Assembly (NCBI GenBank): GCA_964409645.1
Contig: CAYPEK010000093.1
Location: 1-17,222, forward strand
Direction of reading: 5' to 3'
DNA length: 17,222 bases
Origin: CAYPEK01 sp964409645
GTDB taxonomy: Bacteria > UBP15 > UBA6099
Positions 1-7,965 of this stretch are shown in pieces; the stretch's first letter is position 1, and every line of letters begins with the position of its first letter. The notes below the pieces were generated by a model, which saw only the letters and a list, made by a program, of their open reading frames with translations, had not been told where the DNA came from and did no database searches. The position numbers and the translations under genes are program-made.

Positions 1-1
1 C

Positions 2-1024
2 ACCCTCGACGAATTCGTGAAGCGCGCCAAAGACGTCCTGAACCTGAAGCGTTACGCGAGCCTGATGAACGACGCGAATGAATACGCGCGGTCGTTCATT
101 CCCGAGTTTCTGCGCACGCGGAACATCGAGGCCAGCCTCGAACACGTCATCGAGGATTACGGCGACGTGGACTATTTCGGACTGGAGAACATCGCGCGCG
201 AGTTCGTGCGGCTGCCCGCGCTCTCGAACACGGATCGGATCGAAAAATACCTTGAAGGAATACTTGAAATAAACGATTTTCATCAGCTCCAGCGCGAGCG
301 CGGAATCGAACTGAACGTGATCGCGTCAGAACTCGACCGGCCGCGCAAAGCCATATTCAGCCCGCGCCGCTCGCCGTTCACAACCGACCCGTGGGCGGAC
401 CGCTACATCGACTCGGTGCCGATCTCGACCGCGTGCGCGGCGTCATGCTCGCTGCCCATCATCTACAGGCCGAAGCAGATCATCGTCGAAGGCGAAAAGA
501 CCTTCTTCATCGACGGCGAAGTTAAAAAGACCCTCAGCACGCACGTCGCGCGCGAGCATGGCGCGGACCTCATCATCATCTCGCACACACTCGAACCGTA
601 CCAGTATCAGGAGCGCTGGGGCTCGATCGACCGCTCGGGGCTGATCGGCATCTTCATACAGTCGGTCTATATCATGGTCGCCCAGAAAATCCGGTCGGCG
701 TGGCAGGCGATCAATCTGAGGCGCAGGATTTTCGAGTACATTTCAACACCGGATTTCCAGCGCGAGCTCGACGCCGTCCTCGGCGACATCAAGACGGACG
801 ACCGCAAGAAGATCAAACGTGTCCTCACCGAGTTCCTCAAGGACAAACTCTGCGACATGCTCGATATCGACCCCAACCTGCAATACCTGTATTTTCCGTC
901 GTCCTCCGAGATATTCTGGATGGACCACTTCAATATCTTCCCGCACTACATGCGCAAACTCGTCAACAGCGGATACAACCGCGCGAAGCAGATACTTCAG
1001 GAGAACTACACGCTGATAAAATGA
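2..1024 (+). CDS. Patatin-like phospholipase family protein, C-terminal part (5' end outside window)
   Basis: The reading frame is open from the first bases of the window, so the true start and the GxSxG nucleophile motif lie upstream; the GTG at 17 is not a credible start. The visible part has the late half of a patatin fold. A STACAASCSLPIIYRP segment resembles the patatin stretch that follows the nucleophile region. FIDGE then occupies the place of the catalytic Asp-Gly motif, and is followed by a helix and a hydrophobic strand (ADLIIISHTLEP). Patatin-like enzymes are Ser-Asp dyad acyl hydrolases acting on phospholipids or other acyl esters. About 170 residues after this core are charged, contain a predicted amphipathic segment (IGIFIQSVYIMVAQ), and match nothing I recognise. 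The motif reads DGE rather than the commoner DGG or DGA. The stop overlaps the next ATG (ATGA), implying translational coupling with the propeller gene. The family call is fairly firm; the substrate is unknown. Confidence 0.75.
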   Translation, partial: TLDEFVKRAKDVLNLKRYASLMNDANEYARSFIPEFLRTRNIEASLEHVIEDYGDVDYFGLENIAREFVRLPALSNTDRIEKYLEGILEINDFHQLQRERGIELNVIASELDRPRKAIFSPRRSPFTTDPWADRYIDSVPISTACAASCSLPIIYRPKQIIVEGEKTFFIDGEVKKTLSTHVAREHGADLIIISHTLEPYQYQERWGSIDRSGLIGIFIQSVYIMVAQKIRSAWQAINLRRRIFEYISTPDFQRELDAVLGDIKTDDRKKIKRVLTEFLKDKLCDMLDIDPNLQYLYFPSSSEIFWMDHFNIFPHYMRKLVNSGYNRAKQILQENYTLIK

Positions 1025-2247
1025 CGAAGAACGGAAGGTGCACAGGAAAGAAATCCGCTGCGGCAACAGCCGCGGCAATCGCCGTGCTCACCGTTACGGC
1101 GTGCGCGCTTCTGCACGCGGCGCCGCTGAAGCTGAAAGGCAAATTCCCGACGGGAGTCACCGCGTTCGACATCGGAATGACAACCGGAACATTTAAATAT
1201 CCGGACTCGGGATTTCCGACAAACGCGATCGCGGTCTCCGGGAATTACGTATGGCTCGGAAGACACGGCGGCCTCCGGAGATATGACCGCGCCACCGGCG
1301 ACTACAAATTTTTCAAAATCGACAGGCGGATATGTCAGGGGATCGGCATAATCAACATAATCCCCGAAAATCAATATATATGGACGCGAATGACGGACAC
1401 AGGCCTGCTGTGCCGCCTCGATACGGCAACCGGCGAGTGGACGTCGCTCGAAAACTGGACGCTCATCGAACACCTCGGAGCGGGAAGTCAGGTGGCCTTC
1501 ACGCCCGACACGATTTACTACGCGGCAGAGGGCGGCCCGACGTGGGAAGGCATCAACATAATCAATCGCAAGTCGAGCCGCTGGATCAAACTTTACAGAA
1601 CGAAACCGATTACGGCTATGCACGTGGACCCGAAATTTATATGGGTGGGAATCGCCGCCGGAATACTCCGAATCAACCGCATTACGGAAGAATACAAATA
1701 CTTCGGGCCGGAAACCTACGGCGGCGGCGCGCTGATCAAGCAGATCCTCCCGATCCCCGGCGGGCTCGCTTTCGCAACAATAGGCAGGCACACAAGCATC
1801 ATAGGGGATAAAGTAGAGATAGGCGACAAAACGCTGCGCGTCTATTCCAAAAAGAGTGACAAATGGTACTCGTACAGGATCGACCAGCACGACAAAATCG
1901 TGCAAGACCTCGAAGACGGCAAGATACAGATGACCAGCATAAAAACAAATCCGGGACTTGTCATTTTCAGGGATGGGAAATGGCGGCTGCTGAACTCGAA
2001 AAATGGCCTGCCCGCGGACGAAGTGATGGGAATCGACAAAGACGAAAACTGTATATACGCCGGAACCTCGAACGGCCTCTCCGCATTCGATATTAAAACA
2101 CTCAAACGGAAAGACATAAACCCGAACATACTCAGATCGGTGCGTAACATCAGAAAAGTGATTTCGGACCGCGAATACCTCTGGCTGATAACAAGCAGAG
2201 ACCTTTTGCGGATCGAAAAGAAAGCGCTGTTTTCATTCCCGAAATAG
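1021..2247 (+). CDS. Exported beta-propeller protein (two-component-regulator-propeller-like repeats)
   Basis: The ATG at 1021 overlaps the patatin stop by four bases, giving a 408-residue protein. The frame runs further upstream, but that part only shadows the patatin gene. The N-terminus is a signal sequence: basic residues, then a hydrophobic run to about residue 34. It contains VTAC (Cys 28), which could be a lipobox, and HAA-P (32-35), which could be a signal peptidase I site, so lipoprotein versus soluble export is undecided. At least five blades are visible by a recurring pattern of hydrophobic-Trp-x-Gly, a small/Gly-Gly pair and an Arg-x-Asp/Asn end: YVWLGRHGGLRRYD, YIWTRMTDTGLLCRLD, FIWVGIAAGILRINR, CIYAGTSNGLSAFD, YLWLITSRDLLRIE. 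Such propellers usually bind ligands or proteins outside the cytoplasm. No kinase or catalytic domain follows, so it is not itself a sensor kinase. It ends with TAG. Confidence 0.7.
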   Translation: MTKNGRCTGKKSAAATAAAIAVLTVTACALLHAAPLKLKGKFPTGVTAFDIGMTTGTFKYPDSGFPTNAIAVSGNYVWLGRHGGLRRYDRATGDYKFFKIDRRICQGIGIINIIPENQYIWTRMTDTGLLCRLDTATGEWTSLENWTLIEHLGAGSQVAFTPDTIYYAAEGGPTWEGINIINRKSSRWIKLYRTKPITAMHVDPKFIWVGIAAGILRINRITEEYKYFGPETYGGGALIKQILPIPGGLAFATIGRHTSIIGDKVEIGDKTLRVYSKKSDKWYSYRIDQHDKIVQDLEDGKIQMTSIKTNPGLVIFRDGKWRLLNSKNGLPADEVMGIDKDENCIYAGTSNGLSAFDIKTLKRKDINPNILRSVRNIRKVISDREYLWLITSRDLLRIEKKALFSFPK

Positions 2248-2290
2248 TTCAGACAAGCGTATATTGAGTTGATATGTAACTGGATGTTGA

Positions 2291-2320
2291 CGGGTATTTT
2301 CCTGCTGAAAACCCCGATTT
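2291..2320 (+). terminator. Possible terminator hairpin of the propeller gene
   Basis: An imperfect hairpin lies in the short space between two convergent genes: CGGG (2291-2294) pairs with CCCG (2313-2316), and TTTTC (2297-2301) with GAAAA (2307-2311), with a small internal loop and a 5-base apical loop. A weak T-rich tract (ATTTTATGTTT) follows on the plus strand, so it would serve the propeller gene. The minus-strand side has no T tract. Confidence 0.35.
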
Positions 2321-5300
2321 TATGTTTCGACTCCCGAACCTGTCTTGCCGTCGAGCACTTTCCTCACTTCGTTGCAGATGTCGTATATCGAGAACGGTTT
2401 CTGAACGAAGCTGTTCACGCCTTCCTTTAACAGTTTGCCCGCCTGCCCGTTTATGCTGTAACCCGACGCGAGGATCACCTTCACATCAGGATTGATCTCC
2501 TTTAATGCCAAGAACACTTCACGGCCGTCCATGTCCGGCATAATCATGTCCAGCACAACAAGCGCGATCTCGCCCTTGTTCGCTTCGTAAAGCTCCACGC
2601 CGCTTTTCCCGCCGTCCGCCGACAGCACCTTATATCCCGCTTTTTCCAGAGCCTTCCGGGCCACCGTCAGGACGTGTCTCTCATCGTCAACCACAAGTAT
2701 CGTTTCCGTGCCCGGCTTTATCTCCTCCAAGATCATCGCCGTCTCTTCTGCTTCCGCCTCCTGAAGAACGGGCAGATACACTTTCACAACAGTGCCTTCG
2801 CCTGAATCGCTGTATATCTGGATGCAACCCTTATGGCTTTTAATTATCCCCATCGCCGTCGCCAGCCCTAGCCCGGTTCCTTTTCCGACTCCTTTAGTCG
2901 TGAAGAACGGTTCGAACACTTTCACGAGAATATCCTTCGGTATCCCCGTTCCGGTATCGCTGACCATTATCAGACAGTGGCGGCCCGGCTCCACGTCCGC
3001 GTGCAGGCGGCAGTACTCCGCGTCAAGCGTGACTTTCTTCACTTCTATCGTCAGGTCGCCGCCGGACGGCATTGCGTCGCACGCGTTCGTGCAAATGTTC
3101 AGCAACGCCTGCTGGAGCTGGTTTTTGTCCGCATTCAGCAAAGCGCTCTCGAGCACCGGCGTGCGGATTCTGATCTTTTTGTCCACGCTCCTCTCGAGCA
3201 TGGATACCACATCGCCCACAATTTTCGCGGCGTGGATTTTGCGAGACGTCACTTTCCCTTTCCTCGCGAACGTGAGCAGTTTCATAGTGAGGTCCCGCGC
3301 GCGCAGCGTAGCCCCCATTATCTCTTTGAGCCCCACCGCGTTCGGGTCATCGTTGTCCGTATGCATCAGCGCGAGATTGACGTTGCCGAGAATCACAGTG
3401 AGCATGTTGTTGAAATCGTGGGCGATCCCTCCCGCGAGCTGCCCGATCGCCTCCATCTTCTGCGCCTGCAGGAGCTGCTGCCGCAGCAAGTCCTTTTCCG
3501 CCTCCACCTGCTTGCGCTTCGTCACATCGCTTATTATCTGGATAACAGTGTCCTCTTCACCCGCGCCGGGTATCAGGCCCATGTCTATCTCGTAATACGC
3601 TATCCGGTCCGACGTCAGGAATCCGCCCACCTCCAGCCTTACCGGCTCACCGGTTCGGAACACCTCTTCGAGCGCATCTCTCATTTCATCGTGGTACTCG
3701 GGAGCGTAATAGTTATAAATGCTCGCAATCCCTTTTCCTTCCACTTCAGGAACTTCCCTGTTGATGAACCGGATTCCGCCTTCCCGGTCCGTAATGATGA
3801 TGATGTTGGGGGCATTGTGCACGAGCGTCCGCCACTTCCACTCGCTCTTTTTAAGCTCCTTCTCCGCCGCGAGGCTCTCCGTTATGTCGTGTATCACGAT
3901 TTGAAGAGCAACCATCTCGCCTTGTTCCTTCACTACCGAGTTGTGCGTTATCACATCCCTCTTTTCGCCGTCCTTCGTGGTAAGCTGGAGACCATACTCC
4001 GTTATCAGAAATCCTTCCTGAACAAGCTTCGTGAATACCTGCATCACCCTCTCAAGCTCTTCCTCTTCGTACAGCATCATCAATTCCGCGAAGTGCTTCC
4101 CGATCAGGTCTTCCCTCGTGTATCCGACCAGTTCAGTTGCCGCGTCATTTAGGTCCTTGAACCTGCCGTCCACTCCTATTGTCATCACGGCGTCCGGCGA
4201 GGATTCGAACAGCGACCGGTACTTCGCCTCGCTCGACTTCAACGCTTCCTCGGACGCGAGCCGTTCGCAGATCATCTCCTCCATGCCGACATTCAATTCC
4301 ATCACTTCTTTGATCGATGACGGAACAATCTCAAAATCCTCAAGAGTTCCCGTCGCCGCCTTCCGAACCTCATAGGCAAGTTTGCCCAGAGGCCGCGAGA
4401 TGTAATACGAAACCGCCAGCGCGAGAAATATTGACGAGATCATCATGGCGAACATCACATAACCGAAAAGGAGCATCGACCTTCTTTTCATCGCCGCAAA
4501 CTCCGCGTCCGAGTACAAGAACCCGATCGCGCCGACCTCTTTGCCCCTGCGCATCAACAGTATCCCTATTTCGTACATGGGATTCCCGTATCTGTCTTCC
4601 GTCTTCGTGATCTTCAGCCGATCCCGGGCCGCTCTATCCGCGGCGAACTCGTCCGACATCCAGTTCGGCCATACATCCGCCATCCCCTGAATCGTCCTTC
4701 CGCGCTTGTTCCTCCAGAGGTCCACTATCGTCGTTCCATCCCGATTCACCCACCTGAGCGCCTCGATGTTCCTGCTGTTCAGGAACATATTCGTCACCAT
4801 ATACTTCGCGGAGTCCACTTCGTTCGCTTCCAGTTTTCGGGACACATCAGTCGCGAGCTGCCTCGCGTATTCGATCACAACCTCTTGCCGGCCCTCAACC
4901 CTTTCGCTGTCGTCCCTGTAGCCGACAACAAGTTTCCCAACCACGCTCGTTTGCCCGTCTATCAACCCAACGCCTCTCGACAGCACTATATCCTTCGCCA
5001 TATATTCGATGCCCTTGGACATCATTTTCTCTTCATATTTCTTTCCTTCCCTGCCGCCTCGCAAGTCGTAATATATCCGACCGTCCCGATCCACAACCAG
5101 CGCATCCGTCACCGTCTCTTCGAAACTGAATGCGTCCGTCATCACCTCGTCCACGCCCTCGTAATCGTCCACACCTGCCATCCCTGCGATTCTCGTCCGA
5201 ACACTGTCCGACAGCATGGATATCTTGTTCTCTTCCTGCCACCTCCTGAGACTCGCTTCCCTCGTTCTGTATAAAAATGAAAACAGCGCGACCGAGCACA

Positions 5301-5361
5301 CTATCGATCCCAGCACCAGCGCTGCCATCAACGTAAATATCGAAACTCTTCTGGCATTCAT
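2320..5361 (-). CDS. Membrane hybrid sensor histidine kinase (periplasmic double sensor, HAMP-like, PAS-PAS-HisKA-HATPase-REC)
   Basis: I use the ATG at 5361, which overlaps the upstream gene's stop (ATGA) and has AGGAG 11 bases before it; an in-frame ATG at 5400 is possible but lies inside that gene. The product is 1013 residues. Order: membrane helix 7-31; periplasmic region about 32-295; helix about 296-321 and HAMP-like linker; PAS 378-497; PAS 507-617; HisKA with H-box GGIAHDFNNML (His 648); HATPase with N-box NICTNACDAM, G1 SDTGTGIP, F-box FEPFFTTK and G2 GKGTGLGLA; receiver about 888-1005 with Asp 892/893, phospho-acceptor Asp 938, Ser 966 and Lys 988. All catalytic residues are present, so phosphorelay from His 648 to Asp 938 is expected. 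No separate output regulator lies nearby. The overlapping periplasmic binding-protein gene suggests ligand sensing through that partner (inference). Confidence 0.95.
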   Translation of the reverse strand: MNARRVSIFTLMAALVLGSIVCSVALFSFLYRTREASLRRWQEENKISMLSDSVRTRIAGMAGVDDYEGVDEVMTDAFSFEETVTDALVVDRDGRIYYDLRGGREGKKYEEKMMSKGIEYMAKDIVLSRGVGLIDGQTSVVGKLVVGYRDDSERVEGRQEVVIEYARQLATDVSRKLEANEVDSAKYMVTNMFLNSRNIEALRWVNRDGTTIVDLWRNKRGRTIQGMADVWPNWMSDEFAADRAARDRLKITKTEDRYGNPMYEIGILLMRRGKEVGAIGFLYSDAEFAAMKRRSMLLFGYVMFAMMISSIFLALAVSYYISRPLGKLAYEVRKAATGTLEDFEIVPSSIKEVMELNVGMEEMICERLASEEALKSSEAKYRSLFESSPDAVMTIGVDGRFKDLNDAATELVGYTREDLIGKHFAELMMLYEEEELERVMQVFTKLVQEGFLITEYGLQLTTKDGEKRDVITHNSVVKEQGEMVALQIVIHDITESLAAEKELKKSEWKWRTLVHNAPNIIIITDREGGIRFINREVPEVEGKGIASIYNYYAPEYHDEMRDALEEVFRTGEPVRLEVGGFLTSDRIAYYEIDMGLIPGAGEEDTVIQIISDVTKRKQVEAEKDLLRQQLLQAQKMEAIGQLAGGIAHDFNNMLTVILGNVNLALMHTDNDDPNAVGLKEIMGATLRARDLTMKLLTFARKGKVTSRKIHAAKIVGDVVSMLERSVDKKIRIRTPVLESALLNADKNQLQQALLNICTNACDAMPSGGDLTIEVKKVTLDAEYCRLHADVEPGRHCLIMVSDTGTGIPKDILVKVFEPFFTTKGVGKGTGLGLATAMGIIKSHKGCIQIYSDSGEGTVVKVYLPVLQEAEAEETAMILEEIKPGTETILVVDDERHVLTVARKALEKAGYKVLSADGGKSGVELYEANKGEIALVVLDMIMPDMDGREVFLALKEINPDVKVILASGYSINGQAGKLLKEGVNSFVQKPFSIYDICNEVRKVLDGKTGSGVET

Positions 5362-6317
5362 TTCGACTGCTTCTCCTGCTCTTCGATCGATCTCTGCCAC
5401 TCCATGTACGCCTTGTCCCAGCCCGCCTCCGACGCCTTCTTCCTCGTTTCAAAATCCGATTTGTAATCCTCCGCCGTGACTCTTCTGAGTTCGATCGAAC
5501 TCAACCGCAGCACTCCGGAATATTGTTTCAGCCTTTTCCCTTTCGACACTTTGCTCAGCAATTCCCATACTTTTTTCACCATATCCTCAGACACATCCTT
5601 CGACTTCAGCGTCGGCATGAATGTGTACGGCTCCGCGCACGCGAGCTTCTTGAGTTTTGACGCCAGTGCCGGATTGTTCTCTTTCAGAAAAGCCCTCATC
5701 TGATCGGTCACCAGCACGCTTTTAACTTCCCCCATCGAAAACAGGTACACGCCGCCCAAGCTGCTCTTGCTCACTTCCATTTGTCTGAAAAACTTATCCG
5801 GGCGAACTCCCACAATTTCCCACAACGCATAATAAGCATATTCTTCATCGTACATACCCAGAGTTGTCCCGGCAAGTTTCGAAACGTCGTCTATCTCGCT
5901 TTCAATTCCCGTATAAAGGCATATCCGGTTGCTTTTCAGCCCGTAAACCTCGTATGTGACAAACGGTTCATATCCGAACTCGCTCATCGCGCGCACCAAT
6001 TGCTCCCTCCTGCCCACTATCGCGAACTTGGGCCCCGGCTTCGCCAACTGCTTGAAAAATTCATCTTCTGATTTGAAATACTTGTATTCCGTCTCTATTT
6101 TCAGTTCTTCTTTCATGAGTCTGCTGAATTCTTGAAAAAGCGTACTGTACTGTGCGTCCGCTTCCTTGCCCCATCCGAACAGTGTGTAAAAATAAACCTT
6201 CTCTTTTTTCGCGGATGATGCCGCTGTGCCCAACTCCACGCAAACAACAGCGCATACCGCCGTCAGTGCGATTACTAAAAGCATAATATTCTTTTTCATG
6301 CCGTTTCTTATTTTCAT
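5358..6317 (-). CDS. PhnD-like periplasmic substrate-binding protein (phosphate/phosphonate-binding family)
   Basis: 319 residues with an N-terminal signal sequence (hydrophobic run about 11-30). The mature part has the two-lobed binding-protein pattern: opening strand VYFYTLFGWG (41-50), LAKPGPKFAIVG (91-102), TYEVYGLKSNRICLY (121-135), SKLAGTTLGMYD (146-157), and VYLFSMGEVKSVLVT (190-204), the counterpart of the family's V-x-x-GEVDA-x-V segment. About 30 C-terminal residues form a charged, probably helical tail. The usual acidic residue after GEV is Lys here, so the ligand may not be a phosphonate. Starts at 6317 and 6299 are both possible and neither has a good Shine-Dalgarno site. The stop overlaps the kinase start by four bases, and no transporter membrane or ATPase genes are adjacent, so a sensory rather than transport role is my inference. 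Confidence 0.75.
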   Translation of the reverse strand: MKIRNGMKKNIMLLVIALTAVCAVVCVELGTAASSAKKEKVYFYTLFGWGKEADAQYSTLFQEFSRLMKEELKIETEYKYFKSEDEFFKQLAKPGPKFAIVGRREQLVRAMSEFGYEPFVTYEVYGLKSNRICLYTGIESEIDDVSKLAGTTLGMYDEEYAYYALWEIVGVRPDKFFRQMEVSKSSLGGVYLFSMGEVKSVLVTDQMRAFLKENNPALASKLKKLACAEPYTFMPTLKSKDVSEDMVKKVWELLSKVSKGKRLKQYSGVLRLSSIELRRVTAEDYKSDFETRKKASEAGWDKAYMEWQRSIEEQEKQSK

Positions 6318-6586
6318 AATCGTCTTTTAACCCATCTTATTCTTGGCTTTTCGGCATTGTTAAATTATTTCTCCACTTCCTTTATTCTATACCAATTATT
6401 CTGATTTGATTTCTGCACCTATGATAAATAGTTCCCATTTATTTTTACAATAAACATAGAATTATTTTTACTGACAACATAACTATTTTATTGCGATGTT
6501 GTCTTTTGGCCAAAAACATAAACATTGAAAACGGAAAATCCCGCTCGTATTGTTGTTGAGTTGACCACCGAGGCAGCCGGACCTTC
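6318..6586. other. AT-rich intergenic region with inverted repeat and palindrome
   Basis: This 269-base non-coding stretch separates two minus-strand genes and is much more AT-rich than its flanks. It holds a perfect 8-base inverted repeat (GACAACAT at 6473-6480, ATGTTGTC at 6496-6503, 15-base spacer) directly followed by a perfect 12-base palindrome TTTTGGCCAAAA (6504-6515). On the minus strand a weak promoter-like pair, TTAACA (6363-6358) and TAAGAT (6339-6334), 18-base spacer, could drive the binding-protein/kinase operon. Neither dyad has a T tract placed to act as a terminator for the phosphodiesterase gene, so they look more like operator sites, but no regulator is identified. Confidence 0.4.
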
Positions 6587-7807
6587 TCACAGTCCCGCTT
6601 TCTCCGCAATATATATCCAGCGCCAGCCCGTGACTTTTTCCTCGTCCGCCGCGACCGCGTCCGGTCCGAGCCACAAGTCCACTCTGTACCTCAGATTACT
6701 CTCATTCGTACAGGCCCCGCAGAGGTCTTCCGCCTTCGTCCACTTCACACCGGGGATGTAAACCATCGTTCCGTATGGAATCCGGCGCGCGCCTTTGTCC
6801 GGATTCACCGCGAGCGTCGTCGGACTCGCGTATGTCCCGTCACCCTTCCGCGCGTGCCCCGGCGGCACGGACGTCTCATCCGTCCCCGGAGGCGTGTTCG
6901 TCGCAGAAGTATAACCCGTCACATAAGCCAACCTCGGAATCAGCATGAAGCCTTCCGGCAGATCGCGCGCGATCTCCTTCATTTCCGGCTGTGTCAGCGG
7001 GTTGTTGACTATTGTCAACGGCAGGCTCTCCACCGGCGCGCCCGCCATGCCGATCACCGTACCAAGCATCACCGGGTCGTCCGTCTGCAGCACCTGCAAC
7101 CCGGCGTCCATCTTCTCCCTGATCTGTGCCGCGTCGTTTAACTCCAGCGTTATCATCTTGAGCCCGGCGTCGCCGATCTTCTTTATATTCGCCGCGGTGG
7201 CCATCTCCGCCGTTGTTCCGGCCCACTCGCAACCGACCTTCCTCATCCCGGACGCGCCCGGCACCGGCGACGGCCAAGTCAGGCTTGTGCTGATCTCGGG
7301 GTGTTTCGACTGCATGTACTTCTGCCCTTCAAGCGTCCACAGCCCCATCATCACCGAATCCGTCATGCCGGCTTCTTTCACCGCCGCCGCAAGCTTCTCG
7401 AGCGACTCCTTATCGTGCAGCTTCGTGTCGAGATACACTTTGATATTCAGATTCTTAGCCAGAGCCAGCGCCTCCGCGAGCGTCGGAACCTCCTCGCCGT
7501 TCTTCGTCCGCAGCGCCTTAACCTCGGCGAGCGTCATCCCGCTGATGCTGCCTTCGCCGCCCGTCGTCCGCTTAATATTGTCGTCGTGCATGAGCACGAA
7601 CACGCCGTCTTTCGTCAGCCGCGGGTCGCACTCAAAGTAGTCCATTCCGTAGTACGCCGCGAGCTTGTACGCCTTCAGCGTGTTCTCGTCCGCGATCATG
7701 TTCGCGCCCCGATGCGACACCGTCACCGGCTTGTACGTGTCCGCCGCAAGCGCCCCCACGCATACCAGCGCCATAAGCGCCACCGTCAACATTGCAGTCC
7801 TCTTCAT
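6587..7807 (-). CDS. Secreted glycerophosphodiester phosphodiesterase with C-terminal 3D-like domain
   Basis: The ATG at 7807 has GGGAGG 9 bases upstream and a good promoter 34-62 bases upstream; the frame opens earlier (7903), but that extension lies across the promoter. The 406-residue protein has a signal peptide ending at ALA-A (about 21). The GDPD domain (about 28-250) shows SHRGAN (His 32), ENT (Glu 41), ECDPRLTKDG (Glu 59, Asp 61), HDDNIKRTT (His 74) and YLDTKLHD (Asp 127), the metal and catalytic set of this TIM-barrel family. It hydrolyses glycerophosphodiesters to glycerol-3-phosphate and an alcohol, here outside the cytoplasm. About residues 296-400 resemble the 3D domain of MltA/YuiC: YVTGYTSA, TTLAVNPDKGARRIPYGTMVYIPG, AEDLCGAC and YRVDLWLGPDA. 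The last two replace the usual DTG and D-x-W aspartate sites, with one Asp-Leu-Cys variant. It is not in an operon with any visible neighbour. Confidence 0.92.
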   Translation of the reverse strand: MKRTAMLTVALMALVCVGALAADTYKPVTVSHRGANMIADENTLKAYKLAAYYGMDYFECDPRLTKDGVFVLMHDDNIKRTTGGEGSISGMTLAEVKALRTKNGEEVPTLAEALALAKNLNIKVYLDTKLHDKESLEKLAAAVKEAGMTDSVMMGLWTLEGQKYMQSKHPEISTSLTWPSPVPGASGMRKVGCEWAGTTAEMATAANIKKIGDAGLKMITLELNDAAQIREKMDAGLQVLQTDDPVMLGTVIGMAGAPVESLPLTIVNNPLTQPEMKEIARDLPEGFMLIPRLAYVTGYTSATNTPPGTDETSVPPGHARKGDGTYASPTTLAVNPDKGARRIPYGTMVYIPGVKWTKAEDLCGACTNESNLRYRVDLWLGPDAVAADEEKVTGWRWIYIAEKAGL

Positions 7808-7840
7808 ACCCCGCAACCTCCCGCGCTTTTTCGTGGCGGT

Positions 7841-7869
7841 AGTATAATTCATCACGCGCGTGGTTTCAA
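7841..7869 (-). promoter_or_regulatory. Sigma70-like promoter of the phosphodiesterase gene
   Basis: On the minus strand TTGAAA (7869-7864) and TATACT (7846-7841) are separated by exactly 17 bases, each 5 of 6 to consensus. Transcription would begin near 7834, leaving a leader of about 27 bases that contains the Shine-Dalgarno GGGAGG. The spacer contains the perfect palindrome CACGCGCGTG (7853-7862), a possible operator. Confidence 0.6.
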
Positions 7870-7908
7870 AAAATTTGGGCGCTTCCCGGTGATGCAGCGC
7901 CATACAGT

Positions 7909-7937
7909 TTTACATAGTTTCCGCGTTTTGCTATCAT
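7909..7937 (+). promoter_or_regulatory. Sigma70-like promoter of the GlcD-type oxidase gene
   Basis: TTTACA (7909-7914) and TATCAT (7932-7937) are spaced by 17 bases, each 5 of 6 to consensus. The expected transcription start near 7944 leaves only about 7 bases before the first ATG (7951) but about 22 before the ATG at 7966, which favours the second start. Confidence 0.6.
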
Positions 7938-7965
7938 TGTCTGATCTTATATGGGGGCTTTATTG

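Noticed and set aside
1006..1905. 299-codon open frame on the minus strand opposite the propeller gene
   Set aside because: It mirrors a GC-rich gene in an antisense frame, has no recognisable domain, and the plus-strand frame has propeller repeats and a signal sequence.
2977..4152. 391-codon open frame on the plus strand opposite the kinase gene
   Set aside because: The minus-strand frame here encodes unmistakable PAS and kinase motifs; the antisense product is rich in His/Arg/Leu without any domain.
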